Positions 1 to 11,248 of a stretch of DNA of 64,000 nucleotides are shown here, piece after piece. The DNA lies in the NCBI GenBank assembly GCA_035944135.1, contig DASZBM010000002.1:496001-560000 (forward strand), in the 5' to 3' direction. Position numbers and translations under genes: made by a program. Origin of the DNA: Acidobacteriaceae bacterium. GTDB lineage: Bacteria > Acidobacteriota > Terriglobia > Terriglobales > Acidobacteriaceae. The notes beneath the pieces were generated by a model. That model made no database searches. It had not been told where the DNA came from and saw only the letters and a list, made by a program, of their open reading frames with translations. Numbering within the stretch: position 1 is the stretch's first letter; each line of letters starts with the position of its first letter.

Positions 1-307
1 AGGGGTCGATGGCGCAGGACCAGAGGTCGATGCCGCCGGCGACGGATTGGGCTTTTGCGAAGCCTTGCTGACGAAGCCAGTTGGCGACAGAGAGGGAACG
101 TGCGCCGTGATGACAGAGGACGGCGATGGGTTGATCTTCGTCGAGCTCGTTGAAGGCACGCGCGGGGATCTCGTTCATCGGAATGAGCGTGCTATTGGGT
201 ATGTGCGCGGTGGCGTACTCCCAGGGCTCGCGGACATCGAGGAGAAGCGGCGGGTGAGTGGAGGCGAGTTGTTGTTTGAGCTGGTCGACGGTGATCTCGA
301 GGTCCAT
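1..307 (-). CDS. Rhodanese-like domain protein (C-terminus beyond left edge)
   Basis: A single rhodanese domain, 102 residues visible, reads leftward out of the window, so the stop codon is not seen. The active-site loop is present as C65-H-H-G-A-R-S71, where Cys65 would carry the persulfide. The usual rhodanese DVREPWE segment lies at residues 24-30 and an A-G-G-I-D-x-W segment closes the fold near residue 95, so nearly the whole domain is present. The family transfers sulfane sulfur or acts as a sulfur carrier; the acceptor here is unknown. The ATG at 307 gives the full N-terminal strand of the domain. It is divergent from the methyltransferase at 551. Confidence 0.85.
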   Translation of the reverse strand, partial: MDLEITVDQLKQQLASTHPPLLLDVREPWEYATAHIPNSTLIPMNEIPARAFNELDEDQPIAVLCHHGARSLSVANWLRQQGFAKAQSVAGGIDLWSCAIDP

Positions 308-550
308 GTTTAAGACAGTAGAGGGTGGACCGTAGACAGTAAAGTTGATGCGTCGTGATTCGATAGCGAAGTCAATTTGAATGGTGTCAGACATTTGCGA
401 AACGCCGTTTCGGCTCGGTTGACGCGAGCCACGGAGCAGCGGAGAATTGCGGGCCTAGGCGCCTCGACAATTTGAACGATTAGCTTCCGCAGAGACTCTG
501 AACCCGGCCCCATCCGAGGCGCAACAAATTTTTCAAGTCGAGGAGGAGTT

Positions 551-1633
551 ATGAGCACACAGGCTCCGATGAAAGAGACCCCTGCGCTGGATATGGACAA
601 GCTGAACGCGTTTGTGGGTCAGTTTGTGAACGATCTTGGCGCGGCGGTGCACAGCGGGATGGTGGTGATCGGCGAAAAGCTGGGGCTCTATAAGGCGCTG
701 GCGGAGATGCCGATGACGTCGACGGAACTGGCGGCGAAGACGAAGACGGACGAACGGTATGTGCGCGAGTGGCTGGCGTCGCAAGCTGCGGGCGGATATG
801 TAACGTTCGAGGAGAAGACGGGCAAGTTCAGCTTGTCGCCGGAGCAGGCGTTTACGCTGGCGGCGGAAGACAGTCCGGCGTATCTGCCGGGAGCGTTTGA
901 GCTGGCGCTGGCTTCGCTGGCTGCAGTGCCGAGGATCGCGGCGTCGTTCAAGACTGGCGAGGGGATGGGATGGGGCGAGCATGTAGAGGGCGTGTTTCAC
1001 GGCTGCGAGAAGTTCTTCCGGCCAGGGTATGCGGCGAATTTGATGAGCTCGTGGATTCCGTCGCTGGAGGGTGTGCAGGAAAAGCTGGAGAAGGGCGCGA
1101 TGGTGGCCGACGTGGGATGCGGCAAGGGTGCGTCGACGCTATTGATGGCGGAGGCGTTTCCGAAATCGACGTTCTTCGGATTTGATTATCACGACAAGTC
1201 GATTGAGGGAGCGCGACAGGCGGCAGCGAACAAGGGGATGAGCGACCGCGTGACGTTCGGGATTGCGACGGCGAAGGGCTTTCCGGGGAAGTATGACCTG
1301 GTGACAGTCTTCGATTGCCTGCACGATATGGGCGATCCTGTGGGCGCAGCGAAGCACGTGCGCGAGGCACTGACGCCGGATGGAACGTGGATGATCGTGG
1401 AGCCGTTCGCGAACGACGCGTTGAAGGACAATATGAATCCGGTGGGGCGAGTTTATTACTCATTCTCGACGCTGCTATGCACGCCGTGCTCGCGATCGCA
1501 GGAGGTTGGAATGTGCTTGGGTGCGCAGGCGGGAGAGGCGCGGATTCGCGATGTGGTGACGCAGGCGGGGTTCACGCGCTTCCGCAGAGCGACGCAGACG
1601 CCATTCAACATTGTGTATGAGGCGAGGCCGTAG
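551..1633 (+). CDS. Class I SAM-dependent methyltransferase, Rv2258c type
   Basis: A 360-residue protein in two parts. Residues about 20-110 form a winged-helix-like dimerisation region (MTSTELAAKTKTDERYVREW), and a Rossmann methyltransferase domain follows with the SAM-binding motif VADVGCGKG at 185-193 and an acidic FGFDYHD strand after it. This layout matches the Rv2258c family often annotated as transcriptional regulator or methyltransferase; the substrate is unknown. A strong ribosome site (aggaggag, 541-548) precedes the ATG. Several cysteines cluster near residues 305-320. No operon partner is visible: the upstream gene diverges and the downstream gene converges. Confidence 0.8.
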   Translation: MSTQAPMKETPALDMDKLNAFVGQFVNDLGAAVHSGMVVIGEKLGLYKALAEMPMTSTELAAKTKTDERYVREWLASQAAGGYVTFEEKTGKFSLSPEQAFTLAAEDSPAYLPGAFELALASLAAVPRIAASFKTGEGMGWGEHVEGVFHGCEKFFRPGYAANLMSSWIPSLEGVQEKLEKGAMVADVGCGKGASTLLMAEAFPKSTFFGFDYHDKSIEGARQAAANKGMSDRVTFGIATAKGFPGKYDLVTVFDCLHDMGDPVGAAKHVREALTPDGTWMIVEPFANDALKDNMNPVGRVYYSFSTLLCTPCSRSQEVGMCLGAQAGEARIRDVVTQAGFTRFRRATQTPFNIVYEARP

Positions 1634-1638
1634 TGCGG

Positions 1639-1664
1639 AGTGGTCAGTGGTTCGTCGTTAGTGA
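1639..1664. repeat. Short degenerate TTAGT/GGTCAGT repeat
   Basis: Degenerate tandem copies of a (T)GGT(C/T)AGT unit lie between two convergent genes. The same kind of sequence recurs at 36071-36102 and 51929-51947. It is too short to be a gene and has no clear hairpin. Function is unknown. Confidence 0.5.
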
Positions 1665-1671
1665 AGGCAAA

Positions 1672-3165
1672 CTACCGGACGACGGCGTTGAACGGAAGGA
1701 AGAGAGTGAAGACGGTGCCGCGGTGCGCGGGTGACTGGCTGCTGCGCACGTCGAGCGTGCCGCGGTGACGATCGACGATCTCTTTGGTGACCCAGAGGCC
1801 CAGGCCTGTGCCGGTGAGGCCTTTGGTCGTGAAGAAGGGATTGAACAGGCGCGCTCGAGTTTCGGGTGACATGCCCATGCCGGTATCGGCGATGGTCACC
1901 GCGATGCCGGGCTCTCCGTTGCGCCAGTTACGAGATTCACGGTCGCGAAGGAAGAGCGTGCCGCCGGCGGGCATGGCATCGAGCGCGTTGCTGATGATGT
2001 TGGCAAGTACCTGGCGGATTTCGCCTTCAAAGCAGTGGACGCGGCGCTTGGCACTGGAGTGGCGATCGATCTGGACGTTCGCGTTGGCGATGCGGCCCTG
2101 ATAGACCGACAGGACGCTACCGACGAGGTCGGTGAGATTGATCTCCTGCGGGTTGCTGGACTGCTTGTGAAAACGGAGGGTCTGCGAGGTGATGGCGGAG
2201 ACTCGGCGTAGCTCAACTTCGGCAGTCCGGACGTAATGGCGTGCCTGATCGAGGGTTTCGCTGTGCTCGGCGAGGTATAGGAGGTTTGTGACGGACTCGA
2301 GCGGATTGTTGATCTCGTGCGCGATGGAACTGGCGAGGCGACCGACGATGGCGAGCTTTTCGGATTGCTGGAGAGCGAGCTCGGCCTTCTTCTGCTGAGT
2401 GATCTCAAGTGAGGCAGCGGTGATGGCCTGGATGTTGCCGTCGGCGCCGTAGACGGGGAAGTAGCTGACGGTCCAGTAACGGTGCTCGTCCGCAGGGTCG
2501 TTGAAGAGCTTGCCTTCGAGCGGATAGTTGATGACGGGCTCGCCTCGCGCTACCTGATCGAAGAGCTCCTTGAGGCCTTCGATCGGAGCCATCTCGGTGA
2601 GCGTGCGGCCGACGATTTGTTCAGGCTTCAGCCCGAAGAAGGCAGCCTGACGGTCGTTGAGGCGGAGGTAATGGTAGTCGTCCAGATCAAAGAGCGCGAG
2701 TCCGATGGGGGCGGTGCTGTAGATGGTTTCGATTTCAGCGCGCTGGCGTTCGGCCTCTTGGGTCTTGCGCTGCAGGGTCTCGCGATCGAGCTTTTCCTGG
2801 GTGAAGTCGCGAAAGAAGATGACGATGCCGTCTTCGGTGGGAAAGCTCTGGACGCGCAGCCACTGGTTGAGGGGCTCCGGATAGAAGGCTTCGAACTCGC
2901 CGCGGAGGCCTTCTTCCATGGAGCGGCGGTAATTTTCAATGTAGGGCGAATTCTTGTAAACGGTACCGGGGAAGGCTTCAAAGAGGTTCTGGCCGACGAG
3001 GTTGCGGCCAAAGGAGATGATCTCGTTGGCGCGGCGGTTGAGGAATGTGAAGCGGTAGTCCCGGTCGAGGAAGACCATGGCGTCCGTCGTGGCGTCGAAG
3101 AACTGCTCCATCTGGCGCCGAAGTGATTCGGTTTGCAGGTCGGAGCGGCTGGCGAGGTCTGGCAC
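1672..3165 (-). CDS. PAS-domain sensor histidine kinase
   Basis: A 497-residue cytoplasmic-looking kinase with no membrane segment. Two PAS domains (about 18-125 and 143-255) are joined by a coiled-coil stretch near 123-147. The HisKA domain carries the phosphoacceptor His283 in IAHEINNPLES. The HATPase domain shows the N-box (NIISNALDAM, 389-398), the G1 box DTGMGM (427-432), the F-box FFTTK and the G2 box GTGLGL (452-457), so it should be catalytically competent. The PAS domains imply sensing of an internal signal such as redox state or a ligand. No response regulator is adjacent, so it is an orphan kinase. Confidence 0.9.
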   Translation of the reverse strand: MPDLASRSDLQTESLRRQMEQFFDATTDAMVFLDRDYRFTFLNRRANEIISFGRNLVGQNLFEAFPGTVYKNSPYIENYRRSMEEGLRGEFEAFYPEPLNQWLRVQSFPTEDGIVIFFRDFTQEKLDRETLQRKTQEAERQRAEIETIYSTAPIGLALFDLDDYHYLRLNDRQAAFFGLKPEQIVGRTLTEMAPIEGLKELFDQVARGEPVINYPLEGKLFNDPADEHRYWTVSYFPVYGADGNIQAITAASLEITQQKKAELALQQSEKLAIVGRLASSIAHEINNPLESVTNLLYLAEHSETLDQARHYVRTAEVELRRVSAITSQTLRFHKQSSNPQEINLTDLVGSVLSVYQGRIANANVQIDRHSSAKRRVHCFEGEIRQVLANIISNALDAMPAGGTLFLRDRESRNWRNGEPGIAVTIADTGMGMSPETRARLFNPFFTTKGLTGTGLGLWVTKEIVDRHRGTLDVRSSQSPAHRGTVFTLFLPFNAVVR

Positions 3166-3304
3166 AGAAGTGTCCTTGAGGCGATGAAAGGCGGAGGGTT
3201 GCCGACGTCGCGGGAAGAATCTGGCGTGATTCTAAACGTTGAGGAACGACTGCAAAAGAGTGGCAGTTTTGCGTCGCAAGACAATTTCATCCTGAATTTC
3301 GAGA

Positions 3305-3829
3305 TTACTTATAGACGATGGAATAGGTAAGGCTAAGCGTTCCGCTCTTGTACGTATGATGCTGCCGGAGAATGAGCTGGAGGCGTTGCGACGGAGGGGG
3401 AAGCAAGGGTATGCCACCGCCGAGAAGGATTGGGATGACGATAAGTTCGATTTCGTCGACGAGATTAGCCGCGAGGAGGGTGCGGAAGAGCTCGCCGCCG
3501 CCGAAGAGCCAGATGTCTTTGCCATTGTCGGGTTGGTTGCGGAGTTCGGCGACGGTTTGCTCGGGTGTGGTGGAGAGGATGGAGGATTTGGGGATATCGG
3601 CGCGCGTGAGCGTACGGGAGAAGATGTAGTTCTTCTTGCCGGGGAAGGTGGGTTGCCCGTGCGCGCGCATGACATCAAAGGTGCGACGGCCGATGAGCAG
3701 AGTGTCGTAGCGGGAGAAGTCCTGGGCGTAGTCCACCTCGGGATCGGAGGGGATCCAGTCGAACTCGCCTTTGGGGCCGGCGATGAAGCCGTCGAGGCTA
3801 GAGGCTACGGCATAGCGGACGCGGCGCAT
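3305..3829 (-). CDS. Dihydrofolate reductase-like (RibD C-terminal domain) protein
   Basis: A 174-residue protein of the YyaP/YwjB-like RibD_C family. It begins RRVRYAVASSLDGFIAG, has the nucleotide-binding segment LLIGRRTFDVM and the glycine-rich WLFGGGELF motif before the last strands. The family has the DHFR fold and probably binds NADPH; its substrate is generally unknown and it is not a proven folate enzyme. The ATG at 3829 is chosen because it starts directly at the first beta strand, whereas the in-frame ATG further upstream would draw its first codons from a REP palindrome. secA lies upstream on the same strand. Confidence 0.8.
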   Translation of the reverse strand: MRRVRYAVASSLDGFIAGPKGEFDWIPSDPEVDYAQDFSRYDTLLIGRRTFDVMRAHGQPTFPGKKNYIFSRTLTRADIPKSSILSTTPEQTVAELRNQPDNGKDIWLFGGGELFRTLLAANLVDEIELIVIPILLGGGIPLLPPPSQRLQLILRQHHTYKSGTLSLTYSIVYK

Positions 3830-3855
3830 GCGAAAGTTTATCGCCAACGATGGAA

Positions 3856-3900
3856 CCCCACCCATGACGACGATAAAGCTGTCGTGATGAATGGGGCACC
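3856..3900. repeat. REP-like palindrome, copy d
   Basis: Imperfect hairpin with left arm CCCATGACGAC, loop GATAAAGCT and right arm GTCGTGATGAATGGG, followed by GCACC. It belongs to the dispersed family also seen at 32859, 59411, 59472, 60112 and 62838. It sits between secA and the DHFR-like gene. Confidence 0.75.
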
Positions 3901-3922
3901 GAAAGAGTCGTACTGAGGAGCG

Positions 3923-6946
<3,024 letters not shown>

Positions 6947-7048
6947 GGGAGTTGTCCTTTTGGCGCGGCGCCGGATGGAGCTATCGACGCGAGTAATCAG
7001 AATTTCGAGCGGAGTGGAACAGGCCAGACTGGCCCGCAGAAATGGCGC

Positions 7049-7369
7049 TTAGAGAGCGGCGTTGCGGGCGAAGCTGGTGGCCGCGAAGATGGCGGCGGAG
7101 TGTGCGGCGGGCGGGCGCATCGTCCACGTGGAATGGAAGACGGCGGCTAACGCGGGCGCTGGTGTGAGAAGAGTTTCCGGATCGACGGCGCTATCTGCGG
7201 TGTTCTGCGCGAAGTGCTCGTTGTGCGCGTCTACCGCATGGCGGTACAGCAGCGCGGTGATGCGGTCGCCGTGAAAGCCGCGCGGCGAAGAAGACGCGTT
7301 CGCCTGTGCCGCTCCGAGCGTGGAGAGCAGCAGAAAGAGGCAGGCGAGATGGCGAGTGCGCAGAGACAC
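7049..7369 (-). CDS. Small exported protein of unknown function
   Basis: A 106-residue protein with a clear signal peptide (hydrophobic LACLFLLLSTLGAAQA, probable cleavage after residues 22-24). The mature part is short, alanine-rich and has no recognised domain or cysteine pair. It lies immediately downstream of the rhamnogalacturonan acetylesterase on the same strand with a few bases between them, so it is probably cotranscribed. That context suggests an envelope role but shows no function. Confidence 0.55.
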   Translation of the reverse strand: MSLRTRHLACLFLLLSTLGAAQANASSSPRGFHGDRITALLYRHAVDAHNEHFAQNTADSAVDPETLLTPAPALAAVFHSTWTMRPPAAHSAAIFAATSFARNAAL

Positions 7370-7375
7370 GGGTGT

Positions 7376-8302
7376 CTATAGTTTAGATGATTGCGCGGCC
7401 GAATTGTTGCTGTTCTGCAGCGAGGGTTTGAGGTAGTGGGACAGCGGGTCGCCGGTAGAGCGAATCGCTGTTGCGACGCATTGTGCCACCAAATCAGCGC
7501 CTTCGGGGCTGGTGTGGGTGTGGTCCTTGGGGAAGAGCGGCGCGGTCTTTTCGGGGCCGAGGGCTTCGAGGCGGTCGGCTTCGACGTTGCCGAGCTCGAG
7601 GACGGGAATTTTCTCCTGCGCGGCGACCTGGCGGACCCAGTCGTTGTAGCCCATGTCGCGCTCGATGTGGGCGCCAGTGGGACAGGCGGGTTGAGCCGCG
7701 GCACCGCAGGATGAACCGTCCGGAGCCTTCCAGATGTTGCGGACGGTTGGCGTGAGAAGGATGGGGTGGACGCCTTTCGCTTTGGCGTCGTCGATCATCT
7801 TGCGCAGATACCAGCCGAAGGTGTGGATGGTCTCGATCTTGCCGGCGTAGGGGCCGGTGGTCTGCGCGACGTCCTGGGTGTCGTCGCCGATGCCCTTGAG
7901 GTCGCCCCGGGGCTTGGCGCCGCCGAGATCGCCGCCGTCGTTGTGACCCATCTGCAGGAGGAGGAAGTCGCCGGACTTCATCTCGGCGAGCGTGGCGGCC
8001 CAGTGGCCTTCGTCGATGTAGGAGCGGGCGGAGCGGCCGGCGATGGCGCGGTTCGCGACGTTGATGCGCGAGGTATCGAAGAAGTGCGCGAAGTGGTCGC
8101 CCCAGCCGAGGTCGGCGCTATTGCGTGCAGTGGAGTCTCCGACGATGAAGACGGTGGGAAGCGCTGGGTTGAGCGGAGCGTTGTGCGGGAGGTTTGTCTG
8201 TGGAGGTGTGGGCGGAGGGGCTTCCTGCGCGATGGCGGGAGCGCTGAATGCGAGGCCGAGGATGACAACGGGACCGAGTGCGAGGGAGACGAGCCGCAGC
8301 AT
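7376..8302 (-). CDS. Rhamnogalacturonan acetylesterase-type SGNH hydrolase
   Basis: A 308-residue exported esterase. An N-terminal signal peptide (to about residue 25) is followed by a Pro/Asn-rich linker and an SGNH fold. Block I is FIVGDSTARN with the catalytic serine in GDS, block II is the Gly of AIAGRSARS, block III is GHNDGGD with the conserved Asn, and block V is DHTHTSPEGA with catalytic Asp and His. This set is typical of rhamnogalacturonan acetylesterases, which remove acetyl groups from pectin side regions in the periplasm or outside the cell. It suggests use of plant polysaccharide. The downstream small exported gene is probably in the same transcript. Confidence 0.88.
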   Translation of the reverse strand: MLRLVSLALGPVVILGLAFSAPAIAQEAPPPTPPQTNLPHNAPLNPALPTVFIVGDSTARNSADLGWGDHFAHFFDTSRINVANRAIAGRSARSYIDEGHWAATLAEMKSGDFLLLQMGHNDGGDLGGAKPRGDLKGIGDDTQDVAQTTGPYAGKIETIHTFGWYLRKMIDDAKAKGVHPILLTPTVRNIWKAPDGSSCGAAAQPACPTGAHIERDMGYNDWVRQVAAQEKIPVLELGNVEADRLEALGPEKTAPLFPKDHTHTSPEGADLVAQCVATAIRSTGDPLSHYLKPSLQNSNNSAAQSSKL

Positions 8303-8416
8303 AGAGCTAACGGTAGCATCCGCGCAGTGCGGCCGTGATGAACAAAGGTGTGGTGGAAGTCTGACTTGCGGCGTAAGCTACGCGCACACAGAAGAGCAGG
8401 CTTTCGGGGAAGGCGG

Positions 8417-9760
8417 ATGGCGATGGGCGCTGGTGCGGGTCGGACGCCGTTGGAGAGCGCTTTGCGCAAAGCGCGGTGGCGAATTCTGCCGCTGCTGTCG
8501 ATCGGCTATCTGCTTGCCTTCATGGACCGCGCGAACATCAGCTTCGCGGCGGAGCCGATGAACCGCGACCTGCACTTTACGCCGTACGTGTATGGGCTGG
8601 GCGCGGGCCTGTTTTTTGTGAGCTACGCGCTGTGCGAGGTGCCGTCCAACCTGCTGCTGCTGAGGTTCGGGGCGCGACGCTGGCTGGCGCGGATCATGTT
8701 TACGTGGGGCCTGCTGGCGATGGCCATGCTCTTTGTGCGCGGGCATGCAAGCTTCTATGGCATGAGGCTGCTGCTGGGTGTCGCCGAGGCCGGGTATTTT
8801 CCCGGCGCAGTGTACTTTATGTCACTGTGGTTTCCGGCGAAGGAGCGGGCGCGCGCGATCAGCTTCTTCTATGTCTCGCTGCCGCTCGCGAGCGTCGTAA
8901 TGGGAAGCGCTGCGGGAACTCTGCTGCGGCTCGATGGACGTTATGGCCTGCACGGCTGGCAGTGGCTTTTTCTGCTGGAGGGTATTCCCGCCGTGCTGCT
9001 GAGTGTGGCGATCTGGTTCAGCCTGTCAGAGAGACCCAGAGCTGCGACGTGGCTGCGCGAGGACGAACGAGAGGCGCTTGAGTCCGAGATAGCAGACGCT
9101 TATCCGCCGGCGCATTCTCAAAGGCGGAGCGCTTTGGTTGCTGTGCTGCGCGACGTTCGCGTGTGGCTTCTCGGACTTTGTGGGTTCTGTCTGCTGGGAG
9201 CGAACTATGCTGAAAACTTTTTTCTGCCTGAGATTCTTCGCAAGCTGACGGGAGCGTCGACGGGCACTGTCGGCTATATGATCGCGCTGGCGGCCGGTGC
9301 AGGAGCGGTAGCCATGATCGTGAACGGGATGCATTCGGACCGGGCGCGCGAGCGTCGCTGGCATGTACTTGTTCCCGTGCTTCTGATGGCTGCGCTGATG
9401 TTAATTGCCGGGATTCATCTGCAGGGTTGGATCGCTGCGGTGGTTCTTCTGCTGGCGCTGCCGGTGTTCTTTTCGATGCAGGCTCCGTGGGTTGCCGTCT
9501 TCGTAGAGTTGTTCCGGGGCGAGCAGGCAGCGCTGGCGATCGCTACCGTCAATATGCTCTCCATCGTTGGCGGGTTTGCGGGCCCGTATTGGATGGGGTG
9601 GATGCGTGAATTCACCGGCGGGTATGCGGTGGGAATTGGGTCGCTCTGCGTCGTGTGGCTGGTGATGGGGGGTTCGCTGGCGCTGGCAACGCGGAGCAGG
9701 TCGGACGCCAGGATGGAATCCGTTGGAGATCTGATCGTTGCGAGTGAGAAAAGCTTGTAA
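8417..9760 (+). CDS. MFS transporter, anion:cation symporter (ACS) type
   Basis: A 447-residue major facilitator with 12 predicted membrane segments. The first helix reads RILPLLSIGYLLAFMDRANISFA, the typical start of the ACS family (hexuronate, galactonate and phthalate carriers). The cytoplasmic loop between helices 2 and 3 has RFGARRWLARI, and EAGYFPGAVYFMSLWFP matches the family's helix 5 region. The ATG at 8417 is chosen for its purine-rich ribosome site and because it lies shortly before helix 1. It is divergent from the pectin esterase, which makes a sugar acid a reasonable but unproven substrate. Confidence 0.88.
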   Translation: MAMGAGAGRTPLESALRKARWRILPLLSIGYLLAFMDRANISFAAEPMNRDLHFTPYVYGLGAGLFFVSYALCEVPSNLLLLRFGARRWLARIMFTWGLLAMAMLFVRGHASFYGMRLLLGVAEAGYFPGAVYFMSLWFPAKERARAISFFYVSLPLASVVMGSAAGTLLRLDGRYGLHGWQWLFLLEGIPAVLLSVAIWFSLSERPRAATWLREDEREALESEIADAYPPAHSQRRSALVAVLRDVRVWLLGLCGFCLLGANYAENFFLPEILRKLTGASTGTVGYMIALAAGAGAVAMIVNGMHSDRARERRWHVLVPVLLMAALMLIAGIHLQGWIAAVVLLLALPVFFSMQAPWVAVFVELFRGEQAALAIATVNMLSIVGGFAGPYWMGWMREFTGGYAVGIGSLCVVWLVMGGSLALATRSRSDARMESVGDLIVASEKSL

Positions 9761-9827
9761 AGATGCGGACGAGGTTGCGATCGGCGGACTAAGATAAGCC
9801 GGATTCCCAGCGACAAAGGAGAAAACT

Positions 9828-10181
9828 ATGGCAAACCCATTTGTTCATCTGGAGCTGAATACGACTGATTTGAAGAAGGCGCAGACGTTCTACGGCGAGA
9901 TGTTCGGGTGGCAGTTTCAGGACAACGATATGGGGCAGTTTGGGATCTATTCGACGTTCAAGCCCGAGAAGGATCCTGGCGGCGGAATGTACGCCGCTCC
10001 GAACATGCCGCAGGGATGGCTTGCCTACGTTGGCGTCGATGACATCAAGGCCGCGACTGCGAAGGCGAAATCGCTGGGTGCGCAGATATTCATCGACTCG
10101 CACGAGATTCCGAACGTCGGTTGGATGTCCGTGATGAATGATCCGACGGGATCGCGCATCGCGCTGTTCCAGCCGAAGTAA
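9828..10181 (+). CDS. VOC-family (glyoxalase/bleomycin resistance fold) protein
   Basis: A 117-residue protein of the VOC superfamily. It opens with FVHLELNTTDLKKAQTFYGEMFGW, the hallmark first beta-alpha unit with a metal-ligand-like His, and ends with the second module (SVMNDPTGSRIALFQPK). One polypeptide covers the paired beta-alpha-beta3 modules. It resembles the PhnB/YdeM-like subgroup used for small-molecule binding or isomerisation; no substrate can be assigned. A strong AAGGAG precedes the ATG. It appears to be transcribed alone. Confidence 0.85.
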   Translation: MANPFVHLELNTTDLKKAQTFYGEMFGWQFQDNDMGQFGIYSTFKPEKDPGGGMYAAPNMPQGWLAYVGVDDIKAATAKAKSLGAQIFIDSHEIPNVGWMSVMNDPTGSRIALFQPK

Positions 10182-10240
10182 ATAGAGAATACAGAATTGA
10201 GCGGCTGTCTATTCTGCCGCCGGAACCGGACGCGCGCGGA

Positions 10241-10657
10241 TTAGCTGCCGTAGCCGCGGTGTTTCATGGCGGCGAGCTCTTCGGCGTTCGGCCACGAAAT
10301 GGTGAGCAGGAAGGCGGAGTCTTCGAGCGCTTCGACATCGTGGCGGATGGATGCGCCGAGCGTGAAGAGATTGCCGGTCGAGAGCTCGTGCGGTTTGCCG
10401 CCGACGTTCAAGCGGAGCTTGCCTTTGAGGACCTGGACGGAGATGGTGCCGTCGGCGTGGTGCTCCTTCATGTGCGCGCCGCTTTCCATGGAGATGAGCA
10501 CGACGCGTAAGTCGTGTTTCTTGAAGAGCGTTTTTGCATATTGGCCGGACTGCCAGGGCTTCTTGCTCGCCGCGTCGGCGATCTCCTGGTTGAGATCGAA
10601 TTGCGCCATCCGGTCGACCATGGTGCCATCGTCGAGGGAGGTGGTGGATGTGGTCAT
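10241..10657 (-). CDS. Cupin-domain protein
   Basis: A 138-residue single-domain cupin. Motif 1 is seen around SMESGAHMKEHHADGTISVQVLKG, with the HxH-type ligand pair, and motif 2 around LSTGNLFTLGASIRHDVEALED, with a later His. The ATG at 10657 has a good AGGACC/GGAGG-type ribosome site, and upstream in-frame codons run into the preceding gene. Small cupins of this kind are used as sensors or small-molecule binding proteins; the ligand is unknown. It lies 28 bases after the methyltransferase gene on the same strand, so the two are probably cotranscribed. Confidence 0.82.
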   Translation of the reverse strand: MTTSTTSLDDGTMVDRMAQFDLNQEIADAASKKPWQSGQYAKTLFKKHDLRVVLISMESGAHMKEHHADGTISVQVLKGKLRLNVGGKPHELSTGNLFTLGASIRHDVEALEDSAFLLTISWPNAEELAAMKHRGYGS

Positions 10658-10685
10658 AGTTCGCGGTCCTCCGTGAGCGTCGAGT

Positions 10686-11177
10686 CTACGCCTTGTGATG
10701 CGGGCCGAGCCATCGCGGTGTCCTGCGAGTAAACTCGTCGAAGGCTGCAGGATCGCGGTTGCGCAGGTGCGGCTCTTCGAGCAGCACGACAACAAGGTGG
10801 AAGCAGATGAAGACGAAGACGGCGTACTGGAGGATGGCTCTCGAGTCGAAGATGCAGGCCTGGCCGAGGATCACCAGGAGGACGCCGACGTACATTGGAT
10901 TGCGCGAGTAGCGGTAGAGACCGGTGAGAACGAGACTGGACGGCTCTTCCCCAACCACAGCGCGCAGGGGTCGGATGAAGAAGATAGCCGGCGTGCCGTG
11001 TGCGGCAAAGAATCGCGTGGCGCAGAGGAGGTAGACGAGCGTGCCCGCAACGATGAGCAGCCAGCCAAGCTGCCATGCGCCGTGCGCGAGATGGCGCGGG
11101 CCGAAGCTCCACGGCAGGTAGCCGGCGACAACGCCCGGCACCAGAACGGTGAACAGGGCAAGCCGCAAGAGAAGCAC
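10686..11177 (-). CDS. Isoprenylcysteine carboxyl methyltransferase-like membrane protein
   Basis: A 163-residue integral membrane protein with four or five hydrophobic helices. The ICMT/phospholipid methyltransferase signature is present near the C-terminus as RYSRNPMYVGVLLVILGQA, followed by the charged LLEEPHLRNRDPAAFDEF segment that binds SAM in this family. Bacterial members methylate lipids or small molecules and their substrates are mostly unknown. The start codon is GTG, with no strong ribosome site. The cupin gene follows directly. Confidence 0.8.
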   Translation of the reverse strand: MLLLRLALFTVLVPGVVAGYLPWSFGPRHLAHGAWQLGWLLIVAGTLVYLLCATRFFAAHGTPAIFFIRPLRAVVGEEPSSLVLTGLYRYSRNPMYVGVLLVILGQACIFDSRAILQYAVFVFICFHLVVVLLEEPHLRNRDPAAFDEFTRRTPRWLGPHHKA

Positions 11178-11248
11178 GGCGGCAGTTTACATGCAAAGCT
11201 GGTCGCCGGGATGCGATACTGCGGGGCAGCCAAGGAGTGACTGAACGG

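Noticed and set aside
310-600. Minus-strand open frame between the rhodanese and methyltransferase genes
   Set aside because: It covers the promoter region and the first codons of the methyltransferase gene, which has a strong ribosome site and full-length family match.
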